A stretch of DNA of 64,000 nt from Pseudomonadota bacterium (GCA_016719885.1 JADJYF010000016.1:62001-126000); one strand, 5' to 3'. Counted from the first letter of the stretch, positions 1 to 8,416 are shown. Program-made: numbers and translations. Notes: a model not told the origin generated them from the letters alone.

Positions 1-2
1 GC

Positions 3-1253
3 GGCACCTCGCTGGTGCTCGGCGCACTGCTCGGCGTCAGCGCCGGGCCGGCGTTCGCGACCAACGATGCGATGCTGGAACTGATCAAGGTCTTGCGCGA
101 CCAGGGCACCATTTCGCAGGACGCCTACGAGGCGATCCGTCTCGCGGCCATGGCCGATGAAGAGAAGAACGTGGCGAGCGTGCAGAAGGAAGTCGCCGCC
201 AAGGTCGCGAGCACGCCGGCGGTCGCCGCTGTCCCTGTCGCAAGCGCCGCGGCGCCCGCCGCCGCAGCGACGCCCGCCAAGACCGCGTGGACCGACACCA
301 TCGCCCTGAAGGGCGATCTGCGCACCCGCTACGACTATACCGACCGTGAAAGCAGCGAAGACCGCGGTCGCGGTCGCCTGCGCTACCGCCTCGGGGTCAT
401 CGCCAATCCCATGGCGAATCTCGAAGTGGGCGCGGGTTTCGCCAGCGGTACGGGCGACCAGCGCTCCACCAACCAGAGCTTCGACGAGGTGTTCTCCGGC
501 AAACAGGTGAGTCTTGATTACGCCTACATGCAATATGGCTTCGGCCATGGCGTGACGGCCATCGCCGGCAAGTTCTCACCGAAGAACTACCTGTGGACCG
601 CCACCGACATGATGTGGGATTCCGACATCAATCCCGAAGGCGCGTCGGCCAAATTCGCCGGCGCCAACGCCATCGGCGCCTTTGCGCTGCAGGGCGGTCT
701 GTGGGTGTTGTCCGAATCGAAGGGCAGTTCCAACGACGCCTACCTCGGTTACATGCAGGGCACCCAGGGCTGGAAGTCCGGCGACTGGTTCGGCACCCTC
801 GCCGCCACCACCTACGTGTTCTCCCACATCAAGGACACCAACAGCCCCTTCCATCGCGGCGGCAACACCGACACGCACATGAGCTCCTACAGCCTCGCCA
901 CCGAGATCGGCACCAAGCTCGGCGCCGGCACCGCTTCGCTGGTCGGCGACGTGGTGCACAACTACGAGACTTCATCCTCGCAGGATCTCGGCTGGTCGGT
1001 CGGCACCAAGTACGCGTGGGACAAGTGGAGCATGAAATACCTGTACGTCGACCTCGATGCCAACGCGGTGCCGGACTTCCTGCCGGATTCCGATCGCTTC
1101 GAGGGCGACACCGGCGTGCATGGCCACGAGTTCGAGATCCAGTACGCGATCATGAAGAACATCGCGCTCGGTCTCGACTTCTACCACGTGCAGCAGAACG
1201 CGACCAACGTCGACGAGAACCGTCTGCAGGCGGACATCAGCGTCAAGTTCTGA
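3..1253 (+). CDS. Putative outer-membrane porin (Porin_5-like), 5' end outside window
   Basis: Beta-barrel outer-membrane protein. The frame is open to the left edge of the window. The first visible residues are the hydrophobic end of a signal peptide with a likely cleavage site after PAFA, so the true start lies upstream. The mature N-terminus carries a short helical segment (MLELIKVLRDQGTISQDAYE) typical of the 'putative porin' family. An Ala/Pro-rich linker follows, then alternating aromatic strands ending in a C-terminal Phe (SVKF), the signature recognised by the BAM machinery. The family assignment is from recalled similarity and the substrate is unknown. It is convergent with the next gene across a strong hairpin. 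Confidence 0.8.
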   Translation, partial: GTSLVLGALLGVSAGPAFATNDAMLELIKVLRDQGTISQDAYEAIRLAAMADEEKNVASVQKEVAAKVASTPAVAAVPVASAAAPAAAATPAKTAWTDTIALKGDLRTRYDYTDRESSEDRGRGRLRYRLGVIANPMANLEVGAGFASGTGDQRSTNQSFDEVFSGKQVSLDYAYMQYGFGHGVTAIAGKFSPKNYLWTATDMMWDSDINPEGASAKFAGANAIGAFALQGGLWVLSESKGSSNDAYLGYMQGTQGWKSGDWFGTLAATTYVFSHIKDTNSPFHRGGNTDTHMSSYSLATEIGTKLGAGTASLVGDVVHNYETSSSQDLGWSVGTKYAWDKWSMKYLYVDLDANAVPDFLPDSDRFEGDTGVHGHEFEIQYAIMKNIALGLDFYHVQQNATNVDENRLQADISVKF

Positions 1254-1262
1254 GCCGGAGGT

Positions 1263-1288
1263 CCAGGCGACCCGCACGGGTCGCCTGG
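1263..1288. terminator. Convergent intrinsic hairpin
   Basis: Perfect 11-bp stem (CCAGGCGACCC / GGGTCGCCTGG) with a GCAC loop, just after the porin stop and facing the end of the opposite-strand gene. It has no good T-tract, so termination efficiency is uncertain; the position suggests a bidirectional terminator. Confidence 0.6.
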
Positions 1289-1303
1289 CTCGGCCGCATG
1301 CGC

Positions 1304-1960
1304 TCAGGCGCCCTTGCGGCGCTGCGACGCGGCGATGGTCAGGGCGTAGAAGTTGCGCCCATGGCTGGTGATGAGTTCGACCAGCGCATCGACGAGATTG
1401 CGGTCCAGGCATTCCAGCGGCAGTTCGTAGGTGGTGGTGCCCAGCATCACCACGTTGCGCAGCGTGATGCGCGCCAGTTCTCGCGTGCGGTCGGCGCCGA
1501 AGCTGACCGAGGCCGCCACGCGAGCTTCGATGATGAGCTTGCTGGCGGTGGCCGAGGACACACTCTTGACCGTCAGCTCGTGCTCGTACAGCTTGCGGCG
1601 CAGGGCGCGGTAGACCGTCTCGGACGCGCACACGTGAATCAGCGGCTCGCGTCCCCGATAGTCGAAAGACAGTGAAAAACTGCCGTCCTTCGGCTCCTGC
1701 TGGTCGTGCAACATGAAATTCTCGAGCGCGGTGGTGCGCAGCCGCCCGATACCCACCAGGTCGAAATCGGTCTTGAGCTTGAGCGGCGGGTCGTTGGCCG
1801 TGGCCACCAGCGCCGCGCAGGTACGGCGCGCCTGGGCGAGATGCGGTTCGACGGTCTCGGTCGGCCGCACGGCGCGCGCCGGCACCACGCGCGACTGCAC
1901 CCGCGAGATGGGGTTGTCGGTCAGATCGATGGTCAGCGGTTCGGTGATGTCGTCAGACAT
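1304..1960 (-). CDS. Conserved-looking hypothetical protein, 218 aa
   Basis: I do not recognise a family. The frame is open 35 codons further upstream, but ATG (MSDDITEP) is the better start because a purine-rich GGAG precedes it and the upstream extension is Arg/Cys-rich and unlikely to be protein. The product is soluble, with no signal peptide or membrane segment. It has a disordered acidic N-terminus (about 1-45) and a mixed alpha/beta body with several beta-like stretches. It is divergent from the HD-GYP gene, so the two may share the 217-bp upstream region. No function is proposed. Confidence 0.65.
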   Translation of the reverse strand: MSDDITEPLTIDLTDNPISRVQSRVVPARAVRPTETVEPHLAQARRTCAALVATANDPPLKLKTDFDLVGIGRLRTTALENFMLHDQQEPKDGSFSLSFDYRGREPLIHVCASETVYRALRRKLYEHELTVKSVSSATASKLIIEARVAASVSFGADRTRELARITLRNVVMLGTTTYELPLECLDRNLVDALVELITSHGRNFYALTIAASQRRKGA

Positions 1961-2177
1961 GAGGTGGCTCCTTGGCGACACTCGGCGGGCCGTGCGACGG
2001 TAATATCGACCACGCGGCGGGCGCGCTGGACAGCACTGCGTCACATAACGGCATTCCAACGGCACATTTGTTTACATTGGCGGCGCGGCCCGCCGCTCGT
2101 GCTTGTGCCCGTGGAGTGATGGGCTATCCTGCCCGCCGGGGCGCGCCGCCCTGCACACGAGGAACAGGCATTTCGGC

Positions 2178-3461
2178 ATGAACGTCGACACCATCAAGCT
2201 GCCGGTGCGCGAACTGGCGATAGGCATGCAGGTGGTGAAGCTCGACCGGCCGTGGCTGGGCACGCCGTTCCTCCTGCAGGGCTTTCGCATTTCCAGCCAG
2301 GAAGAGCTGCAGCAGCTGGCGCGCTTCTGCAGCCACGTCTACGTCGAGATCAAGTCGGGCGCGCTGCCGGCGGGCGGTCGCGGCGAACTGGTGACGCTCA
2401 ACGAAGAAGGCGACGTGGTCGAGGCCAAGCGCAGCGTGTCGGCGCTGTCGCCGCGTGAACGCGACAGCGGTCCGGCCGATCCGGCGGCCTTGCCGCGCCC
2501 GGCGCTCAACTACGCGCTCGAGAATGCCTTCATCGACGAATTGCCGCAGGCGCGCGCCGCCCTCGCCAGCACCAAGGCGGCGGTCAAGGATCTCATGGAC
2601 GTCGTGCGCGGCGGGCGTCGTCCGTCACTGGACCCGCTCAAGAATGCCGCCGCCGCGCTCGAGGAATCGATGCTGCGCAACCCCGATCCGGCCATGCTGC
2701 TGCGCGCGCTGGCCAGCGATGAGCCGTTCTCGTTCCGGCACTGCGTGAACAGCACCATCCTCGCCGTCAGCATGGGCCGCGCGCTGGGCCTGCGCCGCCA
2801 GACCATTCACGAACTGGCGATGGGCATGCTGCTGGCCGATCTTGGCAAGCTGCGCGTGCCCAAGGAATTGCTGCGCGCGGACCGGCGCCTCGACAAGCGC
2901 GAGACCGAGATCATCAAGCTGCATGTGAGGTTCGGCGTCGAGATTGCCAACGACCTCGGCGGCCTCACGCCCGGCACCCTGGAGGTGGTCGGTGGCCATC
3001 ATGAGCGTTTCGACGGCTCGGGCTACCCGCGCGGCCTGGAGGGCGGGCAGATCTCGCTGCTGGCACGCATCGCCGGCCTCGCCGACACCTTCGACGCCAT
3101 CACCAGCGAGCGCAGCTATTCGGCGGCCATCGTCATGCATGAAGCCGTGCAGGAACTCTATGCCGCCACCGTCGAAGTGTTTCAGCGTGAACTGGTCGAG
3201 ACCCTGATCGCGGTGCTGGGCACCCATCCCATCGGCAGCCTGGTCGAGCTGGTGGATGGACGCGTGGCGCTGGTGGTGGCGCAAAACCGTGAGCGCCGGC
3301 TGTTGCCGTGGGTGATCATGCTGAGCGATGCCCGGCGCCAGCCGCTGGTCCGCCGCACCCTCAACAACCTGGCGGCCGAGGGTGGCCCCGCCATTCGCCA
3401 GGTGCTGGACCCCGGCAGTCATGGCTTCGCCGTGCCCGGCGTCGAGGTGCTGGCGGTGTGA
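2178..3461 (+). CDS. HD-GYP domain protein with DUF3391 N-terminus, degenerate HD motif
   Basis: HD-GYP proteins are usually c-di-GMP phosphodiesterases. Residues about 1-60 (IKLPVRELAIGMQVVKLDRP) match the DUF3391 domain often attached to HD-GYP. The HD-GYP domain occupies about 175-350, with a conserved upstream His (SFRHCVNS), the KLH helix and the full HHERFDGSGYPRGL block. The hallmark HD pair is altered: the family has LLHDIGK, this protein reads LLADLGK (Ala220-Asp221), so one metal ligand is missing. It may be weakly active, or a c-di-GMP sensor. The start is the ATG at MNVDTIKL; the open frame continues upstream without a convincing ribosome site. Next to a 45-kb flagellar cluster, a role in the motility/biofilm switch is plausible but inferred. 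Confidence 0.88.
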   Translation: MNVDTIKLPVRELAIGMQVVKLDRPWLGTPFLLQGFRISSQEELQQLARFCSHVYVEIKSGALPAGGRGELVTLNEEGDVVEAKRSVSALSPRERDSGPADPAALPRPALNYALENAFIDELPQARAALASTKAAVKDLMDVVRGGRRPSLDPLKNAAAALEESMLRNPDPAMLLRALASDEPFSFRHCVNSTILAVSMGRALGLRRQTIHELAMGMLLADLGKLRVPKELLRADRRLDKRETEIIKLHVRFGVEIANDLGGLTPGTLEVVGGHHERFDGSGYPRGLEGGQISLLARIAGLADTFDAITSERSYSAAIVMHEAVQELYAATVEVFQRELVETLIAVLGTHPIGSLVELVDGRVALVVAQNRERRLLPWVIMLSDARRQPLVRRTLNNLAAEGGPAIRQVLDPGSHGFAVPGVEVLAV

Positions 3462-3512
3462 ATAGCGTCGTCGACGTGGCGCGGCGCGGCGCGAGCGATT
3501 AGACTTCGAGCG

Positions 3513-4220
3513 ATGGCTAAAAAGAGCTACATCATTGGCCGCGCGGGCGATATCGCCCTGTACGACGACACGGTGTCGCGCCGCCATGCGCGCCTCGATG
3601 TCGACGGCGATGAGTGCTTCCTGACCGATCTCGAATCGCGCAACGGCACCTACCTCATCGTCGACAAGCAGCTCCTGCCGTTCACCAAGGGCCGCGTGAG
3701 CCCCGACCAGGTGTTCGCCTTCGGCGAATGCGTGCGCACCATGACCCAGCTCCTGGACAGCATCGCGGAGCGCGAGACGCCGCCCGTAGCCGAGGCCGCG
3801 GCGGCCGCCCAGCCGACGCCGGTGATGCAGGAAGTGCCCAGTTTCGATGCCACCATGGCCAGCCTGCCGGCGGTGCAGCGGCTCACCGCGGTCGACATCA
3901 TCGGCCTCCTGGAACGCGCCGAAGACGCGCTCAACGGCGGCCGCTCACAGACCGAGGTGTGCGAGACGCTGGGCATCAGCGAGCAACGCTACCAGCGCTG
4001 GTGCCGCGAATATGGCGCCACGCGCATCGAGCGCGAGGGCAACACCCAGGCACTGCGTCGCGAGAACGAGCGCCTGCGCAAACTCGTCTCGGATCTTTCC
4101 CTGGAACGCGATGCCCTGCGCGAAGCGCTGGAGATGGCACGTCACCGCATCCGCGGTGAAGGCTCGTCACCGCCCAGTCTCAGCGTGGTGATAGGCGGCG
4201 ACGGCAAGGGCAAGAACTGA
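3513..4220 (+). CDS. FHA domain protein fused to IS3/OrfA-like HTH and coiled coil
   Basis: Residues about 4-80 form a forkhead-associated (phosphothreonine-binding) domain, with GR at 9-10, SRRH at 22-25 and RNGT at 43-46, the binding-loop residues of the family. After an Ala/Pro linker (about 88-118), residues 127-208 resemble the DNA-binding OrfA of IS3-family transposons: a helix-turn-helix (SQTEVCETLGISEQRYQRWC, 145-164), then ALRRENERLRKLVSDLSLER, a leucine-zipper-like coiled coil. No DDE transposase (OrfB) and no terminal repeats are nearby, so this looks like a domesticated DNA-binding module rather than an insertion sequence. It may be a phospho-dependent transcription regulator. A run of seven T (4244-4250) follows the stop and may help termination. 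It is convergent with the Mtd-like gene. Confidence 0.85.
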   Translation: MAKKSYIIGRAGDIALYDDTVSRRHARLDVDGDECFLTDLESRNGTYLIVDKQLLPFTKGRVSPDQVFAFGECVRTMTQLLDSIAERETPPVAEAAAAAQPTPVMQEVPSFDATMASLPAVQRLTAVDIIGLLERAEDALNGGRSQTEVCETLGISEQRYQRWCREYGATRIEREGNTQALRRENERLRKLVSDLSLERDALREALEMARHRIRGEGSSPPSLSVVIGGDGKGKN

Positions 4221-4251
4221 CGCGCGGCGCGCGTTCCCCGCAGTTTTTTTC

Positions 4252-5118
4252 TCAGGCGGGCTTGTCGGCGAGCCCGGTCTTGCGTCGTGCCTGGCCGCTG
4301 GCGGCGTGGGGCGTGCGCAGCACGGTATCGTTGTCCTTTTCGATCTCGCGTGCGGCATCGGCCAGCTGCGCGGCGCTGCGCATCATCTCGTGGCCGGCGC
4401 TGACCAGGGTGATGTACTGCGCCGGGTCCTGCTCCATGAAGCAGCCACGGGTGGTGATGCCGGCCACCGCCTCGGCGATGGTCAGGGCCGCGTAGGCCTT
4501 GGCGGCTGCGTAGGGGTTGGCGAACTCCGCCGCCGCCAGCGCCATCTCGGTGCTGACGGTGATGCGCGGCAGCTCGGCCGGCGCGCCGCTCTTCATGGTG
4601 TCGATGACGATGTCGAGCGCGTTCTGGATGGCGCGCAGCACGCCGCAGCCGGCCAGTACCTTGATGACGTCGGCATTGAACAGGGCCATCTCGCTCGGAT
4701 CGAGAAACTCGCGGCGCGCGCCGATCATCGGGTCCGACGGCAGGATAATGAAGCCGAGATTGTCGATGACCTGTTTGACCTGCTTGCCTTCCTCGTTCTT
4801 CTTGAAAAACGCCTTCTTGGACGGCGCGTCACCGATGGCAATGGTGGTGATACCGGCTGCGAGCAAGGCTTCGCGCGCCTTGCTCGGCCCCGGCAGCGCG
4901 GCGTTGGGACTGACCAGCAACACGAGATCGGCGCCGAACGCGATGCAGTCGGCGGTGGGGCCGGCGCAGGCCTTGGGATCGAGCTTGGCGCCGCTGGTGT
5001 AGGCGCGCGTTTCGATGTCGTCGCGATCGGCGCGCTCGTCCGGCAACAGGTCCAGCAGCGGCGCCGCGCCGATGCAGCCGAGCTTCAACACCGCAAGTTT
5101 GAAAACCTTGTCCGTCAT
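4252..5118 (-). CDS. mtd: F420-dependent methylenetetrahydromethanopterin dehydrogenase homologue (Mtd)
   Basis: Mtd reduces or oxidises methylene/methenyl-H4MPT with coenzyme F420 in archaeal C1 metabolism. The N-terminus (KLGCIGAAPLLDLLPDERAD, followed by a TSGAKLDP segment) matches the Mtd signature, and the 288-aa length is close to archaeal Mtd. The C-terminal 30 residues are a basic extension (GQARRKTGLADKPA). No other H4MPT or F420 genes lie in the window, so it could also be a re-purposed F420 enzyme. It is cytoplasmic by composition. It lies downstream of the HiPIP gene on the same strand, separated by a hairpin, so co-transcription is doubtful. Confidence 0.82.
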   Translation of the reverse strand: MTDKVFKLAVLKLGCIGAAPLLDLLPDERADRDDIETRAYTSGAKLDPKACAGPTADCIAFGADLVLLVSPNAALPGPSKAREALLAAGITTIAIGDAPSKKAFFKKNEEGKQVKQVIDNLGFIILPSDPMIGARREFLDPSEMALFNADVIKVLAGCGVLRAIQNALDIVIDTMKSGAPAELPRITVSTEMALAAAEFANPYAAAKAYAALTIAEAVAGITTRGCFMEQDPAQYITLVSAGHEMMRSAAQLADAAREIEKDNDTVLRTPHAASGQARRKTGLADKPA

Positions 5119-5200
5119 GCTTGATTCCTCCCACGGTCATGGCCGCTCGAGCGGCGCACTGTTGTTATGTGTCATGGCCCGCGATTGCCGGCCCGTAGAT

Positions 5201-5229
5201 GGAAAGACCGGCGCGAAGCCGGTCTTTCC
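5201..5229 (-). terminator. Intrinsic hairpin after the HiPIP gene
   Basis: Perfect 12-bp inverted repeat (GGAAAGACCGGC / GCCGGTCTTTCC) around a 5-nt loop, 19 bp past the HiPIP stop on its strand. There is no long T-tract beyond it. It probably separates the HiPIP transcript from the mtd homologue. Confidence 0.65.
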
Positions 5230-5247
5230 GCGGAGCATGCGAGTCTA

Positions 5248-5571
5248 TCAAGCCTTCTTGGCGAAGGCGCTGCACCAGCCCTTGGCGGCTACGGCCGAAC
5301 CGGCGAACAGGGCGCAGGCACCCCATTCCGCGGTGCCGCCCTGGTACAGCTGGCACCCTGCGCAATTGGTGCCGGCGACATAGGCCGGAAACTTGGCCTT
5401 GTCAGCCTTGCTCGCATCGTGCACATAGCCAAGCGCCTGCGCCTGCGGGCCGGCCTCGTCGACATGCGGCAGATCGGCCGCTTGCGCAATGCGGCCGGCG
5501 CCGACCGCGGCCACCGCCGCGAGACCCGCGCAGATGCGACCGAAGCCGCGGCGATCAATGGAATTGGTCAT
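5248..5571 (-). CDS. High-potential iron-sulfur protein (HiPIP), Tat-exported
   Basis: Periplasmic one-electron carrier with a single [4Fe-4S](3+/2+) cluster. The 107-aa precursor begins with a twin-arginine signal (RRGFGR at 7-12, hydrophobic run, AQA cleavage site), as needed for a prefolded Fe-S protein. The four cluster ligands are Cys70, Cys73, Cys86 and Cys100 in the family spacing (NCAGCQLYQG, GACALF, GWCSAF). The start is fixed by a GGAG ribosome site in a CTCGAGGAGAAACAAG leader. HiPIPs carry electrons between the bc1 complex and reaction centres or terminal oxidases; the partner here is unknown. A hairpin terminator follows. Confidence 0.93.
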   Translation of the reverse strand: MTNSIDRRGFGRICAGLAAVAAVGAGRIAQAADLPHVDEAGPQAQALGYVHDASKADKAKFPAYVAGTNCAGCQLYQGGTAEWGACALFAGSAVAAKGWCSAFAKKA

Positions 5572-5812
5572 CTTGTTTCTCCTCGAGGGACGGAAATGAA
5601 ATGCGAGCGCTATTGTGGACCGCCACGCCGCGCCAGTACATGTCATGGGATCAAGTCCGTCGTGATCCGACCACGCCGTTACGAGGCCGTTACTCCGCGG
5701 CCGGCATTTCGGATCGGCGGCCGTCGGTCGCGGCGCACGGCCATCGCCGTGGCTGACGATGGCGTACACTCGCGGCATCGTCACGCGCGGCGTCGCGCAC
5801 CGGGAGGGGGCC

Positions 5813-6970
5813 TTGAGCAAGACCATTGCGCAGCTGTCGGAAGACTTCGTATCGCGCTTCGAGCGCGACCTCTACCACTGTTCGAGCTGCAACTACTGCG
5901 TGGATGCGGTGTGGCCGGAACGCGGCATGCTCGCGGTGTGCGCGACCATGGAACAGCACAGCCGTGCGCCGGGCTACTCGGGGCGCGGCTACATCGAAGC
6001 GGCGCGCGCCATACTCGAAGGCCAAGAACTCGACGCCGCCAGCCTTGCCGAGCGGGTCTTTACCTGCACCAGCTGCGGCAACTGCGAAACGGCCTGCCCG
6101 CTGGGTCTGCGCCCCGCGCACATCGGTCGCGCCCTGCGCGAAGAACTGCTGGCGGTCGATGCCTTACCGCCGGCCCTGACCCGCGCGCGCGACCGTTTCG
6201 TGGCCCATGGCAACCCCTACGGCCTGCCGCGCGCGCAGCGCGGTGCGTGGTTGTCGGACCAACCCGTCAACGAGGCGGGCGCGGTGAATTTTTTCGCCGG
6301 CTGCGCGTCGGCCCTGCCGAGTGGCGATGAAGCGCGCGCCAGCCATGCCTTGCTGAGCGCGGCCGGCGTCGCCCCTAAGGTGGTGAGCGACGGATGCTGC
6401 GGCGCGCCGCTCGACGAACTCGGCCTGCGCCGCGAGGGTGAGGCGCTGGCGCGCGCCGCCGCGGCGCGGCTGGGCAGCGGCGCCACGATCGTCGCCGGCT
6501 GCGAATGCGCGCTGCAACTTGGCGGCGCCGGCATCGACAGCCGCAGCGTCGCGCGCTGGCTGTGCGACGCGGTCGCGCGCGGCGAACTCGGTTTGCAGTG
6601 GCGCGCGGATGTCGAACGGCCGCGTGCGGTGCAGCTGATCGAATCGTGTCAGCTCAAACGCGAGGGCCGCGACGGCGAGGAAGCCGCCGTCGCCGCCTTG
6701 CTCACGGCACTCGGCGTCGAGCTGGCGAACGCGGACTTTCCCAACCGGCACGCCACCTGCTGTGGCGCGGCTGGCGCCATGCCCGCCATGGCGCCGGCTT
6801 CGGCGGCGGCCATGGCGCGCGCGCGGCTGCCGGCGGCGGGCCTGGCCGTGAGTCTCGACGCACGCTGCGCCAATCATCTGCGCGCCTGTGGCGGCGACAC
6901 ACAGGAAGTGTTGGGCATCGCAAGCTTCATGCAACGCTACTTCCATATCGAAGCGAGGCCGACCGCATGA
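5813..6970 (+). CDS. Fe-S oxidoreductase with two 4Fe-4S motifs and two CCG domains
   Basis: This resembles the Fe-S subunit of glycolate/lactate-type oxidases and heterodisulfide-reductase-like enzymes (GlcF/LutA/HdrD). The N-terminal ferredoxin region has one standard cluster motif (CTSCGNCETACPLG). The preceding one (CSSCNYCVDAVWPERG) has its fourth Cys displaced into a longer loop. Two cysteine-rich CCG-type motifs follow (DGCCGAPLDELG and ATCCGAAGAM). The TTG start at LSKTIAQ is preferred because GGGAGGGGG sits 7 nt upstream; an in-frame ATG 54 bp earlier lacks a ribosome site. The stop overlaps the ATG of the flavoprotein gene by 4 bp, so the two are co-translated and probably form one complex. 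Confidence 0.8.
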   Translation: MSKTIAQLSEDFVSRFERDLYHCSSCNYCVDAVWPERGMLAVCATMEQHSRAPGYSGRGYIEAARAILEGQELDAASLAERVFTCTSCGNCETACPLGLRPAHIGRALREELLAVDALPPALTRARDRFVAHGNPYGLPRAQRGAWLSDQPVNEAGAVNFFAGCASALPSGDEARASHALLSAAGVAPKVVSDGCCGAPLDELGLRREGEALARAAAARLGSGATIVAGCECALQLGGAGIDSRSVARWLCDAVARGELGLQWRADVERPRAVQLIESCQLKREGRDGEEAAVAALLTALGVELANADFPNRHATCCGAAGAMPAMAPASAAAMARARLPAAGLAVSLDARCANHLRACGGDTQEVLGIASFMQRYFHIEARPTA

Positions 6971-8367
6971 GCGCATCGCCGTCCATGGACTCGCTGGCCG
7001 CCGCGCTGGATGGCGTGCGGCAGTATGCCGATGCCATCGACCTGCTCAACTACCGGCGCGACTGCTCGATGGTCCCGGCCGGGCAGGCCCAGCTCGCGGT
7101 GCAGCCGGCGACCGTCGAAGACATCGTCGTCATCGTGCGCGCCGCCGCCGCCCATGGCACGCCGATGTACGTGCGCGGCGGCGGCACCATGTATGCCGGC
7201 GGCGTCAATCCCCATGCCGGTGGTCTCGTCATCGACGTGTCGCGCATGACACGCGTGCTCGACCTCGATCTCGCGCGCGGCGTGGTGGTGGTGGAGCCGG
7301 GCATCCGCTTTGCCGATCTCGGCGCGCAGCTCGCGGTGCACGGCCAGACCGTCGGCATCGTGCCGTCCACCGGTCCGGCCGCGACCGTCGGCGGCGCCTT
7401 GTCGGCGCACGCGCTCGGTACCGGGTCGGCGCGTCACCAGAGCATGGGCGATTGCGTGGCCGGTCTCGAAGTGGTGCTGGCCGACGGCACGCGACTGCGT
7501 ACCGGCAGCGCGGCGTGTCGCGACGCGGGCTTTTTTCAACGCTATTGCATGGGGCCGGATCTCACCGGCCTGTTCATCGGCGCCGATGCCACGCTCGGCG
7601 TGGTGACCGCGATCGCGTTGTGGCTGTATCCGCTGCCGGCGGCGCGTGCGACCTTCTGCATAGGCTTCGACCAGCCGGCCGCCGCCGGTCGCTTCCTGGT
7701 CGACGTGCAGGCGCGGGAGCTCACACGCCTGGTGTGGTACGCGGCCGGCTACGAGGCCGGCACGGTGCGCGCGCGGGTACTGGCCGCCGAACCGGCCTTC
7801 GAGGTGGCGCGCCTGCCGGGTTATTGCATCGGTTTCGACATCGGAGGCGAAGGCCAAGACATCGAACGTGACCAGGCGCGCCTGCTGGCGCTGGCCGCGC
7901 GCCACGGCGGCGCGGAGTTCCAGGCCTTCGATGCGGCCTATTTCCACAAGCTGCGCCTGGAAGAGAACTACTGGTATTCCTTCGCGGGATATTTCTCGCG
8001 TTCGCGCTGCGCCATTCTCATGACCTCGCTGCCCTGCGATCGGCTGGCCGACCTGTGTGCGGCGGTCGATGCGCTGCGCGCGCGCTGGCCGGCCTTCGTG
8101 TGGGGCGCGGCGACGGTGGTGTGCCGACGCGGACTGCATGGCGGCGTGATGGCGTTCTACGACGAACGCAGCGAGTGGCCGGCCATCGAGCAGGCGATCG
8201 CCGACGCCACCCGCGTGCTGCGCGAAGCGGGCTGCGTGCCCTACAAGAGCGGCAAGCTGTGGGCCGAAGAGGTCAAGGCGAGTGGCGCCTATTTCGAGGT
8301 GCTGCAGCGCGTGAAAGGCGCGCTCGATCCCGCCGGCCTGCTGTCGCCCGGCAATCTCGGTCTTTGA
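6967..8367 (+). CDS. FAD-linked oxidase (GlcD/PCMH-type flavoprotein)
   Basis: Predicted flavin subunit of a 2-hydroxyacid-type dehydrogenase, 466 aa. The N-terminal half is a PCMH FAD-binding domain, with pyrophosphate-loop segments VRGGGTMYAGGVNPHAGG and VPSTGPAATVGGALSAHALG and then VLADGTRLRTGSA. The C-terminal half is the FAD-oxidase C domain, ending in the family-like DPAGLLSPGNLGL. There is no signal peptide, so it is cytoplasmic or membrane-peripheral. It overlaps the Fe-S gene by ATGA. The pair likely passes electrons from an organic substrate (D-lactate, glycolate or another hydroxyacid; not decidable here) through the Fe-S clusters to the quinone pool. Confidence 0.85.
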   Translation: MSASPSMDSLAAALDGVRQYADAIDLLNYRRDCSMVPAGQAQLAVQPATVEDIVVIVRAAAAHGTPMYVRGGGTMYAGGVNPHAGGLVIDVSRMTRVLDLDLARGVVVVEPGIRFADLGAQLAVHGQTVGIVPSTGPAATVGGALSAHALGTGSARHQSMGDCVAGLEVVLADGTRLRTGSAACRDAGFFQRYCMGPDLTGLFIGADATLGVVTAIALWLYPLPAARATFCIGFDQPAAAGRFLVDVQARELTRLVWYAAGYEAGTVRARVLAAEPAFEVARLPGYCIGFDIGGEGQDIERDQARLLALAARHGGAEFQAFDAAYFHKLRLEENYWYSFAGYFSRSRCAILMTSLPCDRLADLCAAVDALRARWPAFVWGAATVVCRRGLHGGVMAFYDERSEWPAIEQAIADATRVLREAGCVPYKSGKLWAEEVKASGAYFEVLQRVKGALDPAGLLSPGNLGL

Positions 8368-8371
8368 GCCC

Positions 8372-8408
8372 GCGCTTGAACGCCTCGCGAGACGAGGCGT
8401 TCAAGCGC
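8372..8408. terminator. Strong bidirectional hairpin between convergent genes
   Basis: Perfect 16-bp inverted repeat (GCGCTTGAACGCCTCG / CGAGGCGTTCAAGCGC) with a CGAGA loop, starting 4 bp after the flavoprotein stop and ending 8 bp from the end of the opposite gene. Its position and symmetry indicate a shared terminator, though U-tracts are absent. Confidence 0.7.
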
Positions 8409-8416
8409 GACACGCT

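Noticed and set aside
593..1675. Second plus-strand frame overlapping the porin
   Set aside because: Arg/His/Gln-rich shadow extending into the opposite-strand gene; the porin frame has signal peptide and C-terminal Phe.
3513..4220. Insertion sequence of the IS3 family
   Set aside because: Only the OrfA-like DNA-binding part is present, fused in frame behind an FHA domain. No OrfB, inverted repeats or target duplication are visible.
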